The notes: a model not told the origin generated them from the sequence alone. 64,000 bases of DNA from Clostridia bacterium (GCA_024404095.1 JAKSQO010000009.1:19413-83412), one strand, 5' to 3'. Positions 8,243 through 17,619 are shown, numbered from the stretch's first letter. Made by a program: numbers and translations.

Positions 8243-8319
8243 TGGTAGCGGCAGTGGGATTCGAACCTACGACCAATCGGGTATGAACCGAGTACTCTAG
8301 CCAGCTGAGCTATGCCGCC
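8243..8319 (-). tRNA. tRNA-Met (CAU)
   Basis: Minus-strand cloverleaf with acceptor GGCGGCA/TGCCGCT, anticodon CAT in TTCATAC, T-loop GTTCGAATC and encoded CCA. It lacks the G-C triplet anticodon stem of initiators, so it is an elongator type; a lysidine-modified tRNA-Ile(CAU) cannot be excluded by eye. Confidence 0.9.
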
Positions 8320-8350
8320 ATATGTTGTGTCGCCTCACGACGACTTGCTT

Positions 8351-8379
8351 ATTATATACGATACTTTTCTAAATGTCAA
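8351..8379 (-). promoter_or_regulatory. Consensus sigma-A promoter of the tRNA cluster
   Basis: Minus-strand TTGACA (8374-8379), 17 bp, TATAAT (8351-8356): a perfect consensus, as expected for stable RNA. Transcription would start about 25 nt before tRNA-Met. Confidence 0.9.
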
Positions 8380-8431
8380 GATATTTTTTGAAATTTTTAA
8401 AAAATTTTTATATAGATAATTATTTTCGATA

Positions 8432-8460
8432 TTGATTTTTAAAACACAAAGTAATATAAT
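8432..8460 (+). promoter_or_regulatory. Promoter of polysaccharide deacetylase gene
   Basis: TTGATT (8432-8437), 17 bp, TATAAT (8455-8460). Divergent from the tRNA promoter. Confidence 0.75.
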
Positions 8461-8485
8461 ATACAATCGAAAGGCGATGATAAAA

Positions 8486-9352
8486 ATGAAGCAAAACAAA
8501 AAGATGCTGGTTGTCGCTGTTGCCGCTATTCTTCTGGTATGCGCAATTACCGCAATCGGAGTAAACAGTAAAAAACACGATATTCAACCACAAAAAACAA
8601 AACCTGTTGACGAAAACATAACTCACGTCACAACTGAAACCACTACCGAAGCTCCGACAACCAAAAGATTCAATTCAGATGACAAGCTGATTGCGCTCAC
8701 CTTTGATGACGGACCGTACTCACCTGTTACAGAACGAATTCTCGATGTACTTGAGAAGAACAACTCCGTTGCAACATTCTTTGTTGTCGGTGACAGAGTA
8801 GACACTTATCAAAAGTCGCTCAAGCGTGCTTTTGATTTGGGATGCCAGATTGGTTCTCATACCTACTCGCACACATATCTTAAAAGCAGCACTTCGGATG
8901 AGGTTATCAAATCCGAAATCGACAAATCTCTTTCTGCGATCAAAAACATCACAGGCGAAGACGTTATCATCATGCGTCCTCCGGGAGGATTTTGCAACGA
9001 AAGAATCTCACTTCCCGAGATTATGTGGAGTGTTGATTCTTTGGACTGGAAAAACCGTAACGCAGACAAGAATTACAACAATGTTATGAACAACGTATAT
9101 GACGGTTGTATCGTTCTTATGCATGACCTCTACCCTGCAACAGCAGATGCAGTTGAAAGAATTGTTCCTCAGCTTATCGCAGACGGATACAAGCTTGTAA
9201 CAGTCAGCGAGCTTATGGAAGCACGCGGAATTACAATGGAAGCAGGCAAATCCTATAACAGTGCAAAGCCTGTTGTTGAAGAAACAACTTCCGAAGCAAC
9301 ATCAACAACATCAACAGTATCAACCGAATACACTCCGGATACTGTTGAATAA
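8486..9352 (+). CDS. Polysaccharide deacetylase (NodB domain), membrane-anchored/secreted
   Basis: About 288 residues. N-terminal hydrophobic segment (7-26), then a Thr/Glu-rich linker (47-60), a NodB carbohydrate-esterase-4 domain, and a Thr/Ser/Glu-rich tail. All CE4 motifs are visible: TFDDGP (72-77), metal-binding HxxxH in HTYSHT (His125, His129), RPPGG, the SxDxxDW block (SVDSLDW) and LMHD. It should deacetylate N-acetyl sugars of peptidoglycan or another wall polymer outside the membrane. The start is the ATG 11 nt after AAAGG; an ATG nine bases earlier is too close, and the longer frame overlaps the promoter. Confidence 0.93.
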   Translation: MKQNKKMLVVAVAAILLVCAITAIGVNSKKHDIQPQKTKPVDENITHVTTETTTEAPTTKRFNSDDKLIALTFDDGPYSPVTERILDVLEKNNSVATFFVVGDRVDTYQKSLKRAFDLGCQIGSHTYSHTYLKSSTSDEVIKSEIDKSLSAIKNITGEDVIIMRPPGGFCNERISLPEIMWSVDSLDWKNRNADKNYNNVMNNVYDGCIVLMHDLYPATADAVERIVPQLIADGYKLVTVSELMEARGITMEAGKSYNSAKPVVEETTSEATSTTSTVSTEYTPDTVE

Positions 9353-9363
9353 CAAAAGCATAA

Positions 9364-9400
9364 AAATAAAGGTGGCGGAAAACCGTCACCTTATTTTTTA
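9364..9400 (+). terminator. Terminator after deacetylase gene (possibly bidirectional)
   Basis: AAGGTGGCGG-AAAA-CCGTCACCTT followed by ATTTTTTA on the plus strand; an A-rich run on the left lets it also serve the convergent minus-strand gene. Confidence 0.85.
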
Positions 9401-9410
9401 TGTAGATTTA

Positions 9411-9950
9411 TCAGCCGATAAAGCCTGTGTCGGGGATTGTTGTTGAATCTACACCGTAATCAACATCTCCGCCGTCAAAGTAATAATCGCTTGAGCCGTC
9501 TGTTGAAGCGTCCGCGCCGTTATCTGCTGCTTCTCCGCCGAATACGTTGTCAAATACCTCGCCTGCTCCGTCAAGAGCCTGACCGAGAAGTTCCGAGTCA
9601 ACACCGCAATCCTCAAGGAAATCGCCGACAAATTCCTTAGCCTTCTGCTTATTCTTAAGGTCAGCAACATCATAGCCCTTGCTGTTTACATATGAAGCAA
9701 ACTCAAGGAGAAGTGCGTTAATGTCTTCATTTGTCGCACCCTTCTTAACAGCCTCAACAAAATCATCAGCAATAGCCTGTGCGTGCTCATCGCCTTCAAG
9801 AGCTGCAAGAACATCATCAACGCTGCCCTGAATGCCTTCTGCAGTAACAACAGGTGATGACTCAACAGGTTCCTCGTCAACAGCAAGTGCAGTATATGCA
9901 GCCGTTACAGCAAGAATACTTGCGAGAGCGATTGCTAAAACTTTTTTCAT
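9411..9950 (-). CDS. Small acidic secreted protein, function unknown
   Basis: 179 residues. A clear signal peptide (MKKVLAIALASILAVTAAYTALA, cleavage near residue 23) is followed by a strongly acidic, mostly helical body (EDxxALLLEFASYVNSKGYD region) and a low-complexity Asp/Gly/Ser tail. The last residues read IPDTGFIG, resembling a sortase LPxTG motif but with no following membrane helix or basic tail, so it is unlikely to be sorted to the wall. It has its own promoter and ribosome site. I do not recognise a named family. Confidence 0.8.
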   Translation of the reverse strand: MKKVLAIALASILAVTAAYTALAVDEEPVESSPVVTAEGIQGSVDDVLAALEGDEHAQAIADDFVEAVKKGATNEDINALLLEFASYVNSKGYDVADLKNKQKAKEFVGDFLEDCGVDSELLGQALDGAGEVFDNVFGGEAADNGADASTDGSSDYYFDGGDVDYGVDSTTIPDTGFIG

Positions 9951-9985
9951 AAAAAAACTTCCTTTCTACAGTATATTACGTTGCT

Positions 9986-10014
9986 ATTCTATACTAAATC
10001 ATTTTATTTGTCAA
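9986..10014 (-). promoter_or_regulatory. Promoter of small secreted protein gene
   Basis: Minus-strand TTGACA (10009-10014), 17 bp, TAGAAT (9986-9991); the leader is about 30 nt with AAAGGAAG before the ATG. Confidence 0.85.
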
Positions 10015-10040
10015 TAGAGCTGCCCGAATATATAGTTTTT

Positions 10041-10958
10041 TTACCATACAAAGGTAACTATATAAGGCTTTCCTGATTCTTCGGGAGCGACAACTGAATA
10101 GTTCCTGATATTTCTTGCAGATGACGTACTTCCCTCAGCAAATCCCATCTCTTCAAGCGCATCTGTAAATGCATCCATACGGTCAAAATTAAGCTTAACG
10201 CTTACAATCATAGCAAGGTCAGACGGTTTTGCTCCGCCGTTTACAAAGCTGTATCTCCAACCCGAATTAACGCTTGTTTCATTAAATCCGGTAACCTTAC
10301 TGTCACCGTTATAAAGTTGCGCCTTGCATACAATCCCTGCCTGATCCGACACTTTTTTATAACCGTTATTACTGCTTTGACGGGTATAAAATCCTGCTTC
10401 ACATCCAACTGTTGACGAACCGTAAGCGCCCTTATGAAACTCAAACAGCCAGTCATTATTCTTACCGTCCACAAATTTAACATCAAGATGCTCAAAATTG
10501 CTGTTGGTGAGCTTTGCCCTTGCCTCGCTGTCGTTATAGCCCTCAGTTCTCAGCGGTGTAAGTGTTTTGGTAACGCCCTCCTGCTGTGAGGTTGTTGTGG
10601 TCGTCGTAGTTGACGGAATTACTTTTATAGTTGTTGTCGGCTTAGCAGTTGTAGCAGTCGGCTTTGTTGTCTGTGAAGAAGGTGTAACAGGCACAGGATT
10701 GACGTTCGGGATAACATATGCTGACGGAGCTTCATATACTACCGAATTCCCCTCACCGTCAACAAGGTACGACTGACCGTCAGCACCGATAACAATTTCC
10801 GAACCGTCAGGGATGTTCTCATAATCGCCGTTAAGTACGATTTTATCGCTGTCGGTTGTAGTTTTATCCTCCTGCGTTATCTTTTTGCCGCATCCCGCAA
10901 AAGAAGCGGACAATACAACAATAAGCACACCTAAAACTGCTGTAATTCTCTTGTTCAT
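10041..10958 (-). CDS. Putative lipoprotein with Thr-rich linker, function unknown
   Basis: About 305 residues from the ATG preceded by GAGGAAGAG. The N-terminus is a lipoprotein signal with lipobox SFAGC (Cys about residue 22). It is followed by an acidic stretch, a Pro/Thr-rich linker with long Thr runs (about 95-140), and a C-terminal globular domain of about 160 residues containing FEFHKGAYGSS and a YIVTFVW end. Likely anchored on the outer face of the membrane, with the linker spanning the wall. No family recognised. The longer frame upstream overlaps recN and lacks a ribosome site. Confidence 0.82.
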   Translation of the reverse strand: MNKRITAVLGVLIVVLSASFAGCGKKITQEDKTTTDSDKIVLNGDYENIPDGSEIVIGADGQSYLVDGEGNSVVYEAPSAYVIPNVNPVPVTPSSQTTKPTATTAKPTTTIKVIPSTTTTTTTSQQEGVTKTLTPLRTEGYNDSEARAKLTNSNFEHLDVKFVDGKNNDWLFEFHKGAYGSSTVGCEAGFYTRQSSNNGYKKVSDQAGIVCKAQLYNGDSKVTGFNETSVNSGWRYSFVNGGAKPSDLAMIVSVKLNFDRMDAFTDALEEMGFAEGSTSSARNIRNYSVVAPEESGKPYIVTFVW

Positions 10959-10996
10959 TAGCTCTTCCTCTTTTAAATATATTACCGCATATGTCG

Positions 10997-11025
10997 ATTT
11001 TAGCACATTGCAATTGTTTTTACAA
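10997..11025 (-). promoter_or_regulatory. Promoter of lipoprotein gene
   Basis: Minus-strand TTGTAA (11020-11025), 17 bp, TAAAAT (10997-11002). The -35 region lies in an imperfect inverted repeat around TTGCTATTGT/ACAATTGCAA, a possible operator. Confidence 0.65.
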
Positions 11026-11034
11026 TAGCAATTT

Positions 11035-12696
11035 TTACCCGTTTCCTGCGGCAATCAGCATTTCCTTTGCGCTCTGCCGCTGAAGCTCGGTAATCTCAAT
11101 ACCACCCATAATTCGTGCGATTTCATCAGTTCTGTCCTCTGAAAGCAGAGGTCTGATTTCGGTATATGTCTTGCCGTCACGCACCGACTTACTGATATAC
11201 AGATGAACGTCACCCTGCGCAGCTATCTGAGCGAGATGAGTTACGCACACAACCTGTCTGCCCTTTGAAGCCTGGCGAAGCTTCATTGCAATTTTCTGTG
11301 CCGCACGTCCGCTGACACCTGTATCAATTTCATCAAAAATCATTGTTCCGACATTGTCGCCGTCGGCAAGCACGTTCTTGATTGCAAGCATAATTCTTGA
11401 AAGCTCACCGCCCGAAGCAATTCTCGCAAGCGGCTTCGGTTCTTCGCCCGCATTGGCTGAAATCAGAAATTCAATCTCATCTCTTCCGTTTTCGGAAAGC
11501 GGAATTTCTTTTCGGCTGACCGCAAACTGCACGTTCGGCATATCAAGAAATTCAAGCTCGGAGCAGATTGCGTCACTTAACTTTCTGCCTGCTTCCGTTC
11601 TGACAGCTGTAAGTCTGTCTGCCAGCTCTTCGGCTTTTCGGAGAGCTTCTTTTTCCTGTGCAAGAAGCTTTTTCTGCTTTTCTTCAGAAAAGCTTATGCT
11701 TTCCAGTTCTTCTCTCGCCTTTTCAAGATAAGCGAGCATTTCCTCTTCGGTCTGACCGTACTTTCTTGAAAACCTGTAAAGCAGGTCAAGACGTTCCTCA
11801 ATTTCGTTTAAATCATTCTCATCAAAGTCCAGCTCAGAAAGGCTGTCACGGATAATTTCCGCCGCATCCTCAAGCTCATATCTGATATCCGCTACCCTCT
11901 GTGCAGTTTCGTTAAGTGAATCCATATACGTTCCTGCACGTTCAAGCTCGGAAGCGGCAGAGGCAATACAGTCAATTCCGCCGTTATCGCACTTAAGCAT
12001 TTCAAAGGCTGAGTTCAGGTTTTCAATAACACGCTGTGAATTATTGTAAAGTGCCTTTCTTTCGTTAAGCTCGTCCCACTCACCTATTGTTATATCAGCC
12101 TTTTCAAGCTCGTCAATCTGATAAGTCAGCAGATCTATGCGCTGTGCCTTTTCCTGCTCGTTCGTATTTATACTTCTGAGCGCACTTCTTATCCTGCAAA
12201 GCTCGCTGTATGCCTCGGCATACTGAGCGATAAGTTCACCGTCATCTGCATAGCTGTCAACAAATCCGCAATGCTTTTCAGGCTGAAGAAGTGCCTGATT
12301 ATCGTGCTGACCGTGAATATCAATCAATGCTCTGCCAAGATTTTTCAGCATTGAAACTGTAACCGGAAATCCGTTAGCACGGCAGACATTTCTGCCGTCA
12401 CGGTTGAGCGTCCGGTTGATAATCAGAACGTTGTCATCACATTCAATCCCGTTATCATCAAGCATTGATTTGACATCATCACCGATATCCTCAAACACCG
12501 CATAAACCTTTGCGCTGTCCGCACCCGTTCTGATAAGCTCGCGTGAAGTACGTTCGCCGAGGATAGCATTGATTGAGTCGATAACAATTGACTTACCTGC
12601 ACCCGTTTCACCTGTCAGAACATTGAGTCCGCAGCCGAATTCAATCGCCGCACTTTCAATGATAGCAACATTTTCAATTTTTAAGCTTGTGAGCAT
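11035..12696 (-). CDS. recN: DNA repair protein RecN
   Basis: SMC-like ATPase that gathers broken DNA ends for recombination. 553 residues: Walker A GETGAGKS (29-36) at the N-terminus, a long central coiled-coil region (about 150-370), and a C-terminal ABC lobe with signature LSRIMLAIKNV (after SGGE) and Walker B TMIFDEIDTGVSG, then the VTHLAQIAA switch His. Complete and of normal length. Conserved placement after argR-nadK-tlyA, as in Bacillus and Clostridia. Confidence 0.97.
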   Translation of the reverse strand: MLTSLKIENVAIIESAAIEFGCGLNVLTGETGAGKSIVIDSINAILGERTSRELIRTGADSAKVYAVFEDIGDDVKSMLDDNGIECDDNVLIINRTLNRDGRNVCRANGFPVTVSMLKNLGRALIDIHGQHDNQALLQPEKHCGFVDSYADDGELIAQYAEAYSELCRIRSALRSINTNEQEKAQRIDLLTYQIDELEKADITIGEWDELNERKALYNNSQRVIENLNSAFEMLKCDNGGIDCIASAASELERAGTYMDSLNETAQRVADIRYELEDAAEIIRDSLSELDFDENDLNEIEERLDLLYRFSRKYGQTEEEMLAYLEKAREELESISFSEEKQKKLLAQEKEALRKAEELADRLTAVRTEAGRKLSDAICSELEFLDMPNVQFAVSRKEIPLSENGRDEIEFLISANAGEEPKPLARIASGGELSRIMLAIKNVLADGDNVGTMIFDEIDTGVSGRAAQKIAMKLRQASKGRQVVCVTHLAQIAAQGDVHLYISKSVRDGKTYTEIRPLLSEDRTDEIARIMGGIEITELQRQSAKEMLIAAGNG

Positions 12697-12727
12697 AATA
12701 CCACATCCGCTGAAAATTATTGTAAAA

Positions 12728-13180
12728 TCAGTTTTTTAACATTCTGTCAATGGAATCCTTAAGCTCGTTTGCAAGAGCCTCGGTACGGCAGAGAGCAAAA
12801 ATTGTATCGTCACCTGCAATCGTTCCGACAAGGCCCTCCCATTGCATATTTTCAAACGTAGCGCAGGCAGCCTGAGCCATACCTGTGTGGCACTTAATAA
12901 CAACTATATTACCTGCAAAATCGGAGGAAATTACAGAATGTGAGAAAATAACATTAAACTTTGAAAGATATTCTTCCGTTTCGCTCTTTCCCTCAACATA
13001 GCTGTAGCTGCCGTTTTTGTTCATTTGTTTTATAAGGCGAAGCTCCTTTATATCGCGTGAAACAGTTGCCTGAGTTGCGTCAAAACCGTTTTCCTTAAGC
13101 TTTTCAAGAAGCTCCTCCTGAGTTGCAATGTCATACTCAGCAATAAGCTTGAGTATCATACTGTGTCTTTTTTTCTTCAT
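12728..13180 (-). CDS. argR: Arginine repressor ArgR
   Basis: 150 residues. N-terminal winged helix (HSMILKLIAEYDIATQEELL ... QATVSRDIKEL) that recognises ARG boxes, and a C-terminal oligomerisation/arginine-binding domain with GTIAGDDTIF. Controls arginine biosynthesis and catabolism genes as a hexamer with arginine. Its location between nadK and recN is a frozen neighbourhood in Firmicutes rather than a sign of local regulation. Confidence 0.96.
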   Translation of the reverse strand: MKKKRHSMILKLIAEYDIATQEELLEKLKENGFDATQATVSRDIKELRLIKQMNKNGSYSYVEGKSETEEYLSKFNVIFSHSVISSDFAGNIVVIKCHTGMAQAACATFENMQWEGLVGTIAGDDTIFALCRTEALANELKDSIDRMLKN

Positions 13181-13193
13181 TTTTTTACTCTCC

Positions 13194-14036
13194 TTATAAC
13201 CGTCTTTGTTCGAGTTTGCTGTTGAGTATATCCAAAAACGTTTCGTTTTTTATTCTTATAAACTCTCCGCACATTTTCGCTCTTGTGACCTTTACATAAG
13301 AGTCTTTATTTACAGTTATTGTGTCCTCTCCGTCACAGGAAAGTCCGATTTCATCGCCGACCGTGCTGTAAAGTCTGAATTCGGAATCAGGCTTAAAAAT
13401 CAACGCCCGTGAGAAAAGTGAGTGAGTGCAGATCGGTGTGAGCAATATGCTTTCAATCTGAGGGTCAACAACAGGTCCGCCTGCCGAAAGGCTGTAAGCC
13501 GTTGAGCCTGTCGGAGTTGAAACAATCACTCCGTCTGCCGTAAAATTATTCAGAAGTCTACCGTTATGCTCGACAGAAATCTCCTCCATCTTTATGCGGC
13601 CTCCCCTTGCAACAACCGCATCGTTAATGCAGTAGCTTGTCTCCTGCGCCGTGCCGTCCTTGTCACATATCTGAACCTCAAGCATCATGCGGCGGTCAAT
13701 CTCATACTTCCCGTCAAGCAGGTCGCCGAGCATATCCAGCTCGGTAGGTTCAAGTCCTGCCATAAAAGCAATTCGACCTGCGTTGATTCCGAGAATCGGT
13801 TTGCCGTACTTCGCCGCACGGATTATTGTTCCGTCACCGCCGACAGCGATTATGATGTCACACAGTGTTATCATCCTGTCCTTATCGGTAAATTCAGCTT
13901 TGGTCAGATAGAATTTATCCTCAAATTCGGATTCTATATAATACTTTGCGCCCAGATTGTCGAGCTGTTCGCAGACTGCGAGCGACACGCTGAGAGCATT
14001 TTTTCGAGTAAGGTTGGGTATCAATGCTATTTTCAT
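13194..14036 (-). CDS. nadK: NAD kinase
   Basis: Phosphorylates NAD+ to NADP+. 280 residues with the GGDGT motif (66-70) supplying ATP/metal contacts, the NDAVVARGG segment (NE/D motif) and the glycine-rich TPTGSTAYSLSAGGP block. No membrane features, cytosolic. It follows tlyA after 12 nt and precedes argR by 13 nt on the same strand. Confidence 0.96.
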   Translation of the reverse strand: MKIALIPNLTRKNALSVSLAVCEQLDNLGAKYYIESEFEDKFYLTKAEFTDKDRMITLCDIIIAVGGDGTIIRAAKYGKPILGINAGRIAFMAGLEPTELDMLGDLLDGKYEIDRRMMLEVQICDKDGTAQETSYCINDAVVARGGRIKMEEISVEHNGRLLNNFTADGVIVSTPTGSTAYSLSAGGPVVDPQIESILLTPICTHSLFSRALIFKPDSEFRLYSTVGDEIGLSCDGEDTITVNKDSYVKVTRAKMCGEFIRIKNETFLDILNSKLEQRRL

Positions 14037-14048
14037 AAGCTCACCCTC

Positions 14049-14858
14049 TTATTTATCAAGTGTTTCGTGTGAAATTTTCACCAGCTCGGCAGGAGCTGTT
14101 TCGCAGACCTTCTGCGGCTCGTCCGTTTTAATTATATGCATAAGGTATTCGATATTCCCCTCGGGGCCTTTAATCGGTGAAAAGTCGAGGTTAATTATAG
14201 AAAACCCTGTTTCAAGAGCAAAATTGCATATGCCGTCAACAACCTCAACGTGAACCTCGGGGGCACGGACAACGCCCTTTTTGCCGATTTTTTCACGTCC
14301 CGCCTCAAACTGAGGCTTGATAAGGCATACAGCCTCACCGCCGTCCTTAAGAAGCTGACGCAGAACAGGAAGAATAATCTTAAGCGAGATAAACGAAACA
14401 TCCACACTTGCGAAATCTATCTCCTCGGGAATCTGCTCGTGAGTTACATAGCGGAAGTTTGTACGTTCCATATTCACAACACGCTCGTCCGTTCTCAGCT
14501 TCCATGCAAGCTGACCGTAGCCGACATCAATCGCATAAACTTTAGTCGCACCGTAGCTGAGCATACAATCGGTAAATCCGCCTGTCGAAGCACCGATATC
14601 CATACAGATACAGTTTTCGAGGTTAATGCCGAAATTTTTTGCCGCTTTCTGAAGCTTAAGTCCGCCTCTGCTGACGAACGGGTTCTGACTTCCTCTGACC
14701 TCAATTTCATCATCGGGTTTAACCGTTGCGCCGGCTTTGAGCTCCTTCTGACCGTTCAGATAAACCTGACCTGCCATGATGAGTGCCTTTGCCTTTTCAC
14801 GTGAGGGAACAAGTCCGCGATTTGTGAGTGCGATATCAAGTCTGATTTTATCCGCCAT
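14049..14858 (-). CDS. tlyA: TlyA family rRNA 2'-O-methyltransferase
   Basis: 269 residues: N-terminal S4 RNA-binding domain (RLDIALTNRGLVPSREKAK, about 5-65) and a FtsJ-like Rossmann methyltransferase domain with DIGASTGGFTDCML, DVGYGQL and SVDVSFISL. Family members methylate C1409 of 16S and/or C1920 of 23S rRNA; some were first described as haemolysins, which is probably a misnomer. Only 2 nt separate it from dxs. Confidence 0.94.
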   Translation of the reverse strand: MADKIRLDIALTNRGLVPSREKAKALIMAGQVYLNGQKELKAGATVKPDDEIEVRGSQNPFVSRGGLKLQKAAKNFGINLENCICMDIGASTGGFTDCMLSYGATKVYAIDVGYGQLAWKLRTDERVVNMERTNFRYVTHEQIPEEIDFASVDVSFISLKIILPVLRQLLKDGGEAVCLIKPQFEAGREKIGKKGVVRAPEVHVEVVDGICNFALETGFSIINLDFSPIKGPEGNIEYLMHIIKTDEPQKVCETAPAELVKISHETLDK

Positions 14859-14860
14859 TT

Positions 14861-16738
14861 TTACACCTCTTGTGATTCTTCCGACTGAACTATCTTTTCA
14901 GCTATGCTCTCGCTGTCAAGTCCGTACATTTTTATAAGTTCAGGCACCTTAGCCTGTTTAACAAAGCAGTCCTCGACCGCCGTAAGATTATATTTTCCCC
15001 GATATTCCTTCTGAAGAAGTGCGGAAGCGAACTTTTCACCTACTCCGCCGCTTCTGACGCCCTCTTCGAAGAAGAAGATTTTCTGAGCGTCAATAACCGC
15101 TTCTATTGCGTCATTATCAATCGGCTTAATTCGGTTAAGCTTAAGAACCTTAACCTTTATGTCTTTTTCCATAAGAGCCTTTGCCGCTTTTGCCGCCTCA
15201 CTGAAAATTCTGCCGTATGTAACAATCACAATTTTTGCCGACAGATAACCGTAGAGGTCATATGTTCCGAAGGACGGTTCAAAATCCTCGGGCATCTCAG
15301 GCTCAGCACCGCGCGGATATCTGACAGCTACAACATCGCTGTCACGGTAAAATGCGTTGCCGAAGTCTATTTTCATTTCATCGTAAGTACAGGGTGAATA
15401 GATAGTAACCTTGGGGATGCTGCTGAGAAACGCAACATCATAAAGTCCGTTGTGCGTCTCACCGTCATCACCGACAAAGCCCGCACGGTCAACAGCAAGA
15501 ACCAGTTTTTGGTCCTGTAATGCGCCGTCATGTATAATCTGGTCATAGCATCTTTGTAAAAATGTTGAATAAACGGCAAAAACAGGAATCATACCGCCTT
15601 TTGAAAGTCCGGATGCAAAGGTTACGGCATGCTCCTCGGCAATTCCGACATCAAAGAACCTGTCCTTATACTTTTCACTGAATTCAGTAAGTCCTGTACC
15701 AAGACTCATAGCCGCCGTGATGAGAGAAATGCGTTTGTCCTTCTCCGACATCTGACACATCAGCTTACCGAACTCGTTGCAGTATGTGTCGCCGCCATGC
15801 TTCCACTCACCTGTATCAATATCAAAGTTTGAAATGCCGTGGAAATGGCTTGGGTCTTTTTCTGCATAGTCATATCCCTTGCCCTTAACTGTGTTTACGT
15901 GAAGTATTACCGGAGCGTGCAAAGCCTTTGCCGCAGTAAGCGCTTCGGTCAGAATTTCCATATTGTGACCGTCAACAGGTCCCATGTATCTGAAACCCAT
16001 CTGTTCAAATATTGTACTGCCGTACAGGAAATTCTTTACGGTGGTTTTCGCCTTATAAAGAAGATTTGCCATTTTATGTCCGACAAGAGGTATTTTATCA
16101 AGTGTCTTTTCAATTCTCGCCTTCATGCTGACATACCTGTGCTTTGAACGCAAAACCGCAAGATGCTTTGCAAGCGCACCGACATTGGGCGAAATTGACA
16201 TAGCGTTATCATTGAGAACAACAATCAGATTGCTTTTGCTTCTGCCTGCGTTATTCAGAGCCTCATATACAAGACCACCTGTGAACGAGCCGTCACCGAT
16301 AACCGCAACCGTATAATTATCATTATGCTTTATTTTATTCGCCTGAGCTATGCCATATGCCGACGAAATCGAAGTGCCGCTGTGTCCGCTGTAAAAAGTA
16401 TCGTGTTCGCTCTCATTCGGATGACAGAAGCCCGAAAGTCCGTCCTGCTGACGGAGAGTGTCGAACGTGTCAAATCTGCCTGTTATCAGCTTGTGAGTAT
16501 ATGCCTGATGTCCGACATCCCAAACGATTTTATCCTTCGGAGAGTCAAACACTCTGTGAATCGCAAGTGTAAGCTCGACAGCGCCGAGATTGGACGCAAG
16601 GTGGCCGCCTGTGTGGGAAACGGTGTCAATAAGCACATCTCTTATTTCCTGTGCAAGGTTGTCAAGCTCCTCCTCGGGCACCTTTTTGAGGTCATCGGGC
16701 GAATTTATATCTTTTAGAATTTTGGTTTCAATATCCAA
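14861..16738 (-). CDS. dxs: 1-deoxy-D-xylulose-5-phosphate synthase
   Basis: ThDP-dependent first enzyme of the MEP isoprenoid pathway: pyruvate plus glyceraldehyde-3-phosphate to DXP. 625 residues, complete. Visible are HTGGHLASNLG and VWDVGHQAY of the N-terminal domain, the ThDP-binding GDGSFTGG...NNAG...NDN stretch, the pyrimidine domain with DVGIAEEHAVTFASG, and the C-terminal transketolase domain. The frame starts with TTG behind GGAAGTGA; no better ATG is near. Adjacent to ispA, so two early isoprenoid steps are co-transcribed. Confidence 0.97.
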   Translation of the reverse strand: MDIETKILKDINSPDDLKKVPEEELDNLAQEIRDVLIDTVSHTGGHLASNLGAVELTLAIHRVFDSPKDKIVWDVGHQAYTHKLITGRFDTFDTLRQQDGLSGFCHPNESEHDTFYSGHSGTSISSAYGIAQANKIKHNDNYTVAVIGDGSFTGGLVYEALNNAGRSKSNLIVVLNDNAMSISPNVGALAKHLAVLRSKHRYVSMKARIEKTLDKIPLVGHKMANLLYKAKTTVKNFLYGSTIFEQMGFRYMGPVDGHNMEILTEALTAAKALHAPVILHVNTVKGKGYDYAEKDPSHFHGISNFDIDTGEWKHGGDTYCNEFGKLMCQMSEKDKRISLITAAMSLGTGLTEFSEKYKDRFFDVGIAEEHAVTFASGLSKGGMIPVFAVYSTFLQRCYDQIIHDGALQDQKLVLAVDRAGFVGDDGETHNGLYDVAFLSSIPKVTIYSPCTYDEMKIDFGNAFYRDSDVVAVRYPRGAEPEMPEDFEPSFGTYDLYGYLSAKIVIVTYGRIFSEAAKAAKALMEKDIKVKVLKLNRIKPIDNDAIEAVIDAQKIFFFEEGVRSGGVGEKFASALLQKEYRGKYNLTAVEDCFVKQAKVPELIKMYGLDSESIAEKIVQSEESQEV

Positions 16739-16770
16739 AAAATCACTTCCGTTAGTTTTGCTGTAATAAA

Positions 16771-17619
16771 TCAGTTTTTGCGTTTTTCCATTTTGTCGGC
16801 AAAGCTTTTCAGCGGTTCTGTGTCACCGTCAAAGCCGTCAAGTGCTTTCTTTGCCGTGTCTGTAAGCTCGGAAACAATCTCTCCCGAGCGTTCAAGTCCG
16901 AGCAGAGAAACATATGTGCATTTCTCGTTTTCATCATCACTTCCGACAGGCTTGCCGAGTGTCTGAGTATCGCTCGTAACGTCAAGAATATCATCAACAA
17001 TCTGAAAAGCAAGTCCGATACAGCGTGCATACTCAGCTGCAAACGGGATTTTATCATTTCTGCCTGCCGCCATACATCCGAGAACACATGCCACACGGAT
17101 AAGCTCGCCTGTTTTAAGTGCATCCGTCTTTTCGATTTCTTCAAGCGAAACCTGCTTGCCTTCGTTTTGAAGGTCGCATACCTGACCGCCGACCATGCCT
17201 GCCCATCCTGCGGCAACAGCAAGCTCTTTTGTCGCCATAACGGTGATTTTCGGGTCAAGTTCGGCACTCAGCGCAGTTTCAAACGCAAGTGTAAGAAGCG
17301 CATCACCTGCAAGCAGAGCGTACTCATAGCCGAACTTAACATGACATGACGGCTTGCCTCTGCGGAAATCGTCATCGTCCATACACGGAAGGTCGTCATG
17401 TATGAGAGAATAGGTGTGTATCATTTCAAGTGCGCAGGCAAGGGGCAGAGTTTTCTTAACATCGCCGCCGCAAAGCTCACAAAATCCGAGCATAAGCGAA
17501 GGGCGCACTCTCTTGCCGCCGTTCTCTACGCTGTATCTCATAGCCTGAGAAACTATATCGTCACTTTTCGGAAGATAGCTCTCAAGAGCTGAATTTATCA
17601 TATCAATATATTTGTTCAT
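16771..17619 (-). CDS. ispA: Polyprenyl diphosphate synthase (farnesyl diphosphate synthase type)
   Basis: 282 residues, all-helical isoprenyl synthase. First Asp-rich motif in IHDDLPCMDDDD (Asp75/76...Asp81-84) with the RRGKPSCH continuation, second in QIVDDILD; GGKRVRP near the N-terminus binds IPP. Short-chain (GPP/FPP) type is suggested by xseB-ispA-dxs context. Its start overlaps the xseB stop by 4 nt. Confidence 0.94.
   Translation of the reverse strand: MNKYIDMINSALESYLPKSDDIVSQAMRYSVENGGKRVRPSLMLGFCELCGGDVKKTLPLACALEMIHTYSLIHDDLPCMDDDDFRRGKPSCHVKFGYEYALLAGDALLTLAFETALSAELDPKITVMATKELAVAAGWAGMVGGQVCDLQNEGKQVSLEEIEKTDALKTGELIRVACVLGCMAAGRNDKIPFAAEYARCIGLAFQIVDDILDVTSDTQTLGKPVGSDDENEKCTYVSLLGLERSGEIVSELTDTAKKALDGFDGDTEPLKSFADKMEKRKN

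Noticed and set aside
8067..8300. Plus-strand open frame over the tRNA cluster
   Set aside because: It is antisense to three tRNAs; a typical spurious translation of tRNA genes.
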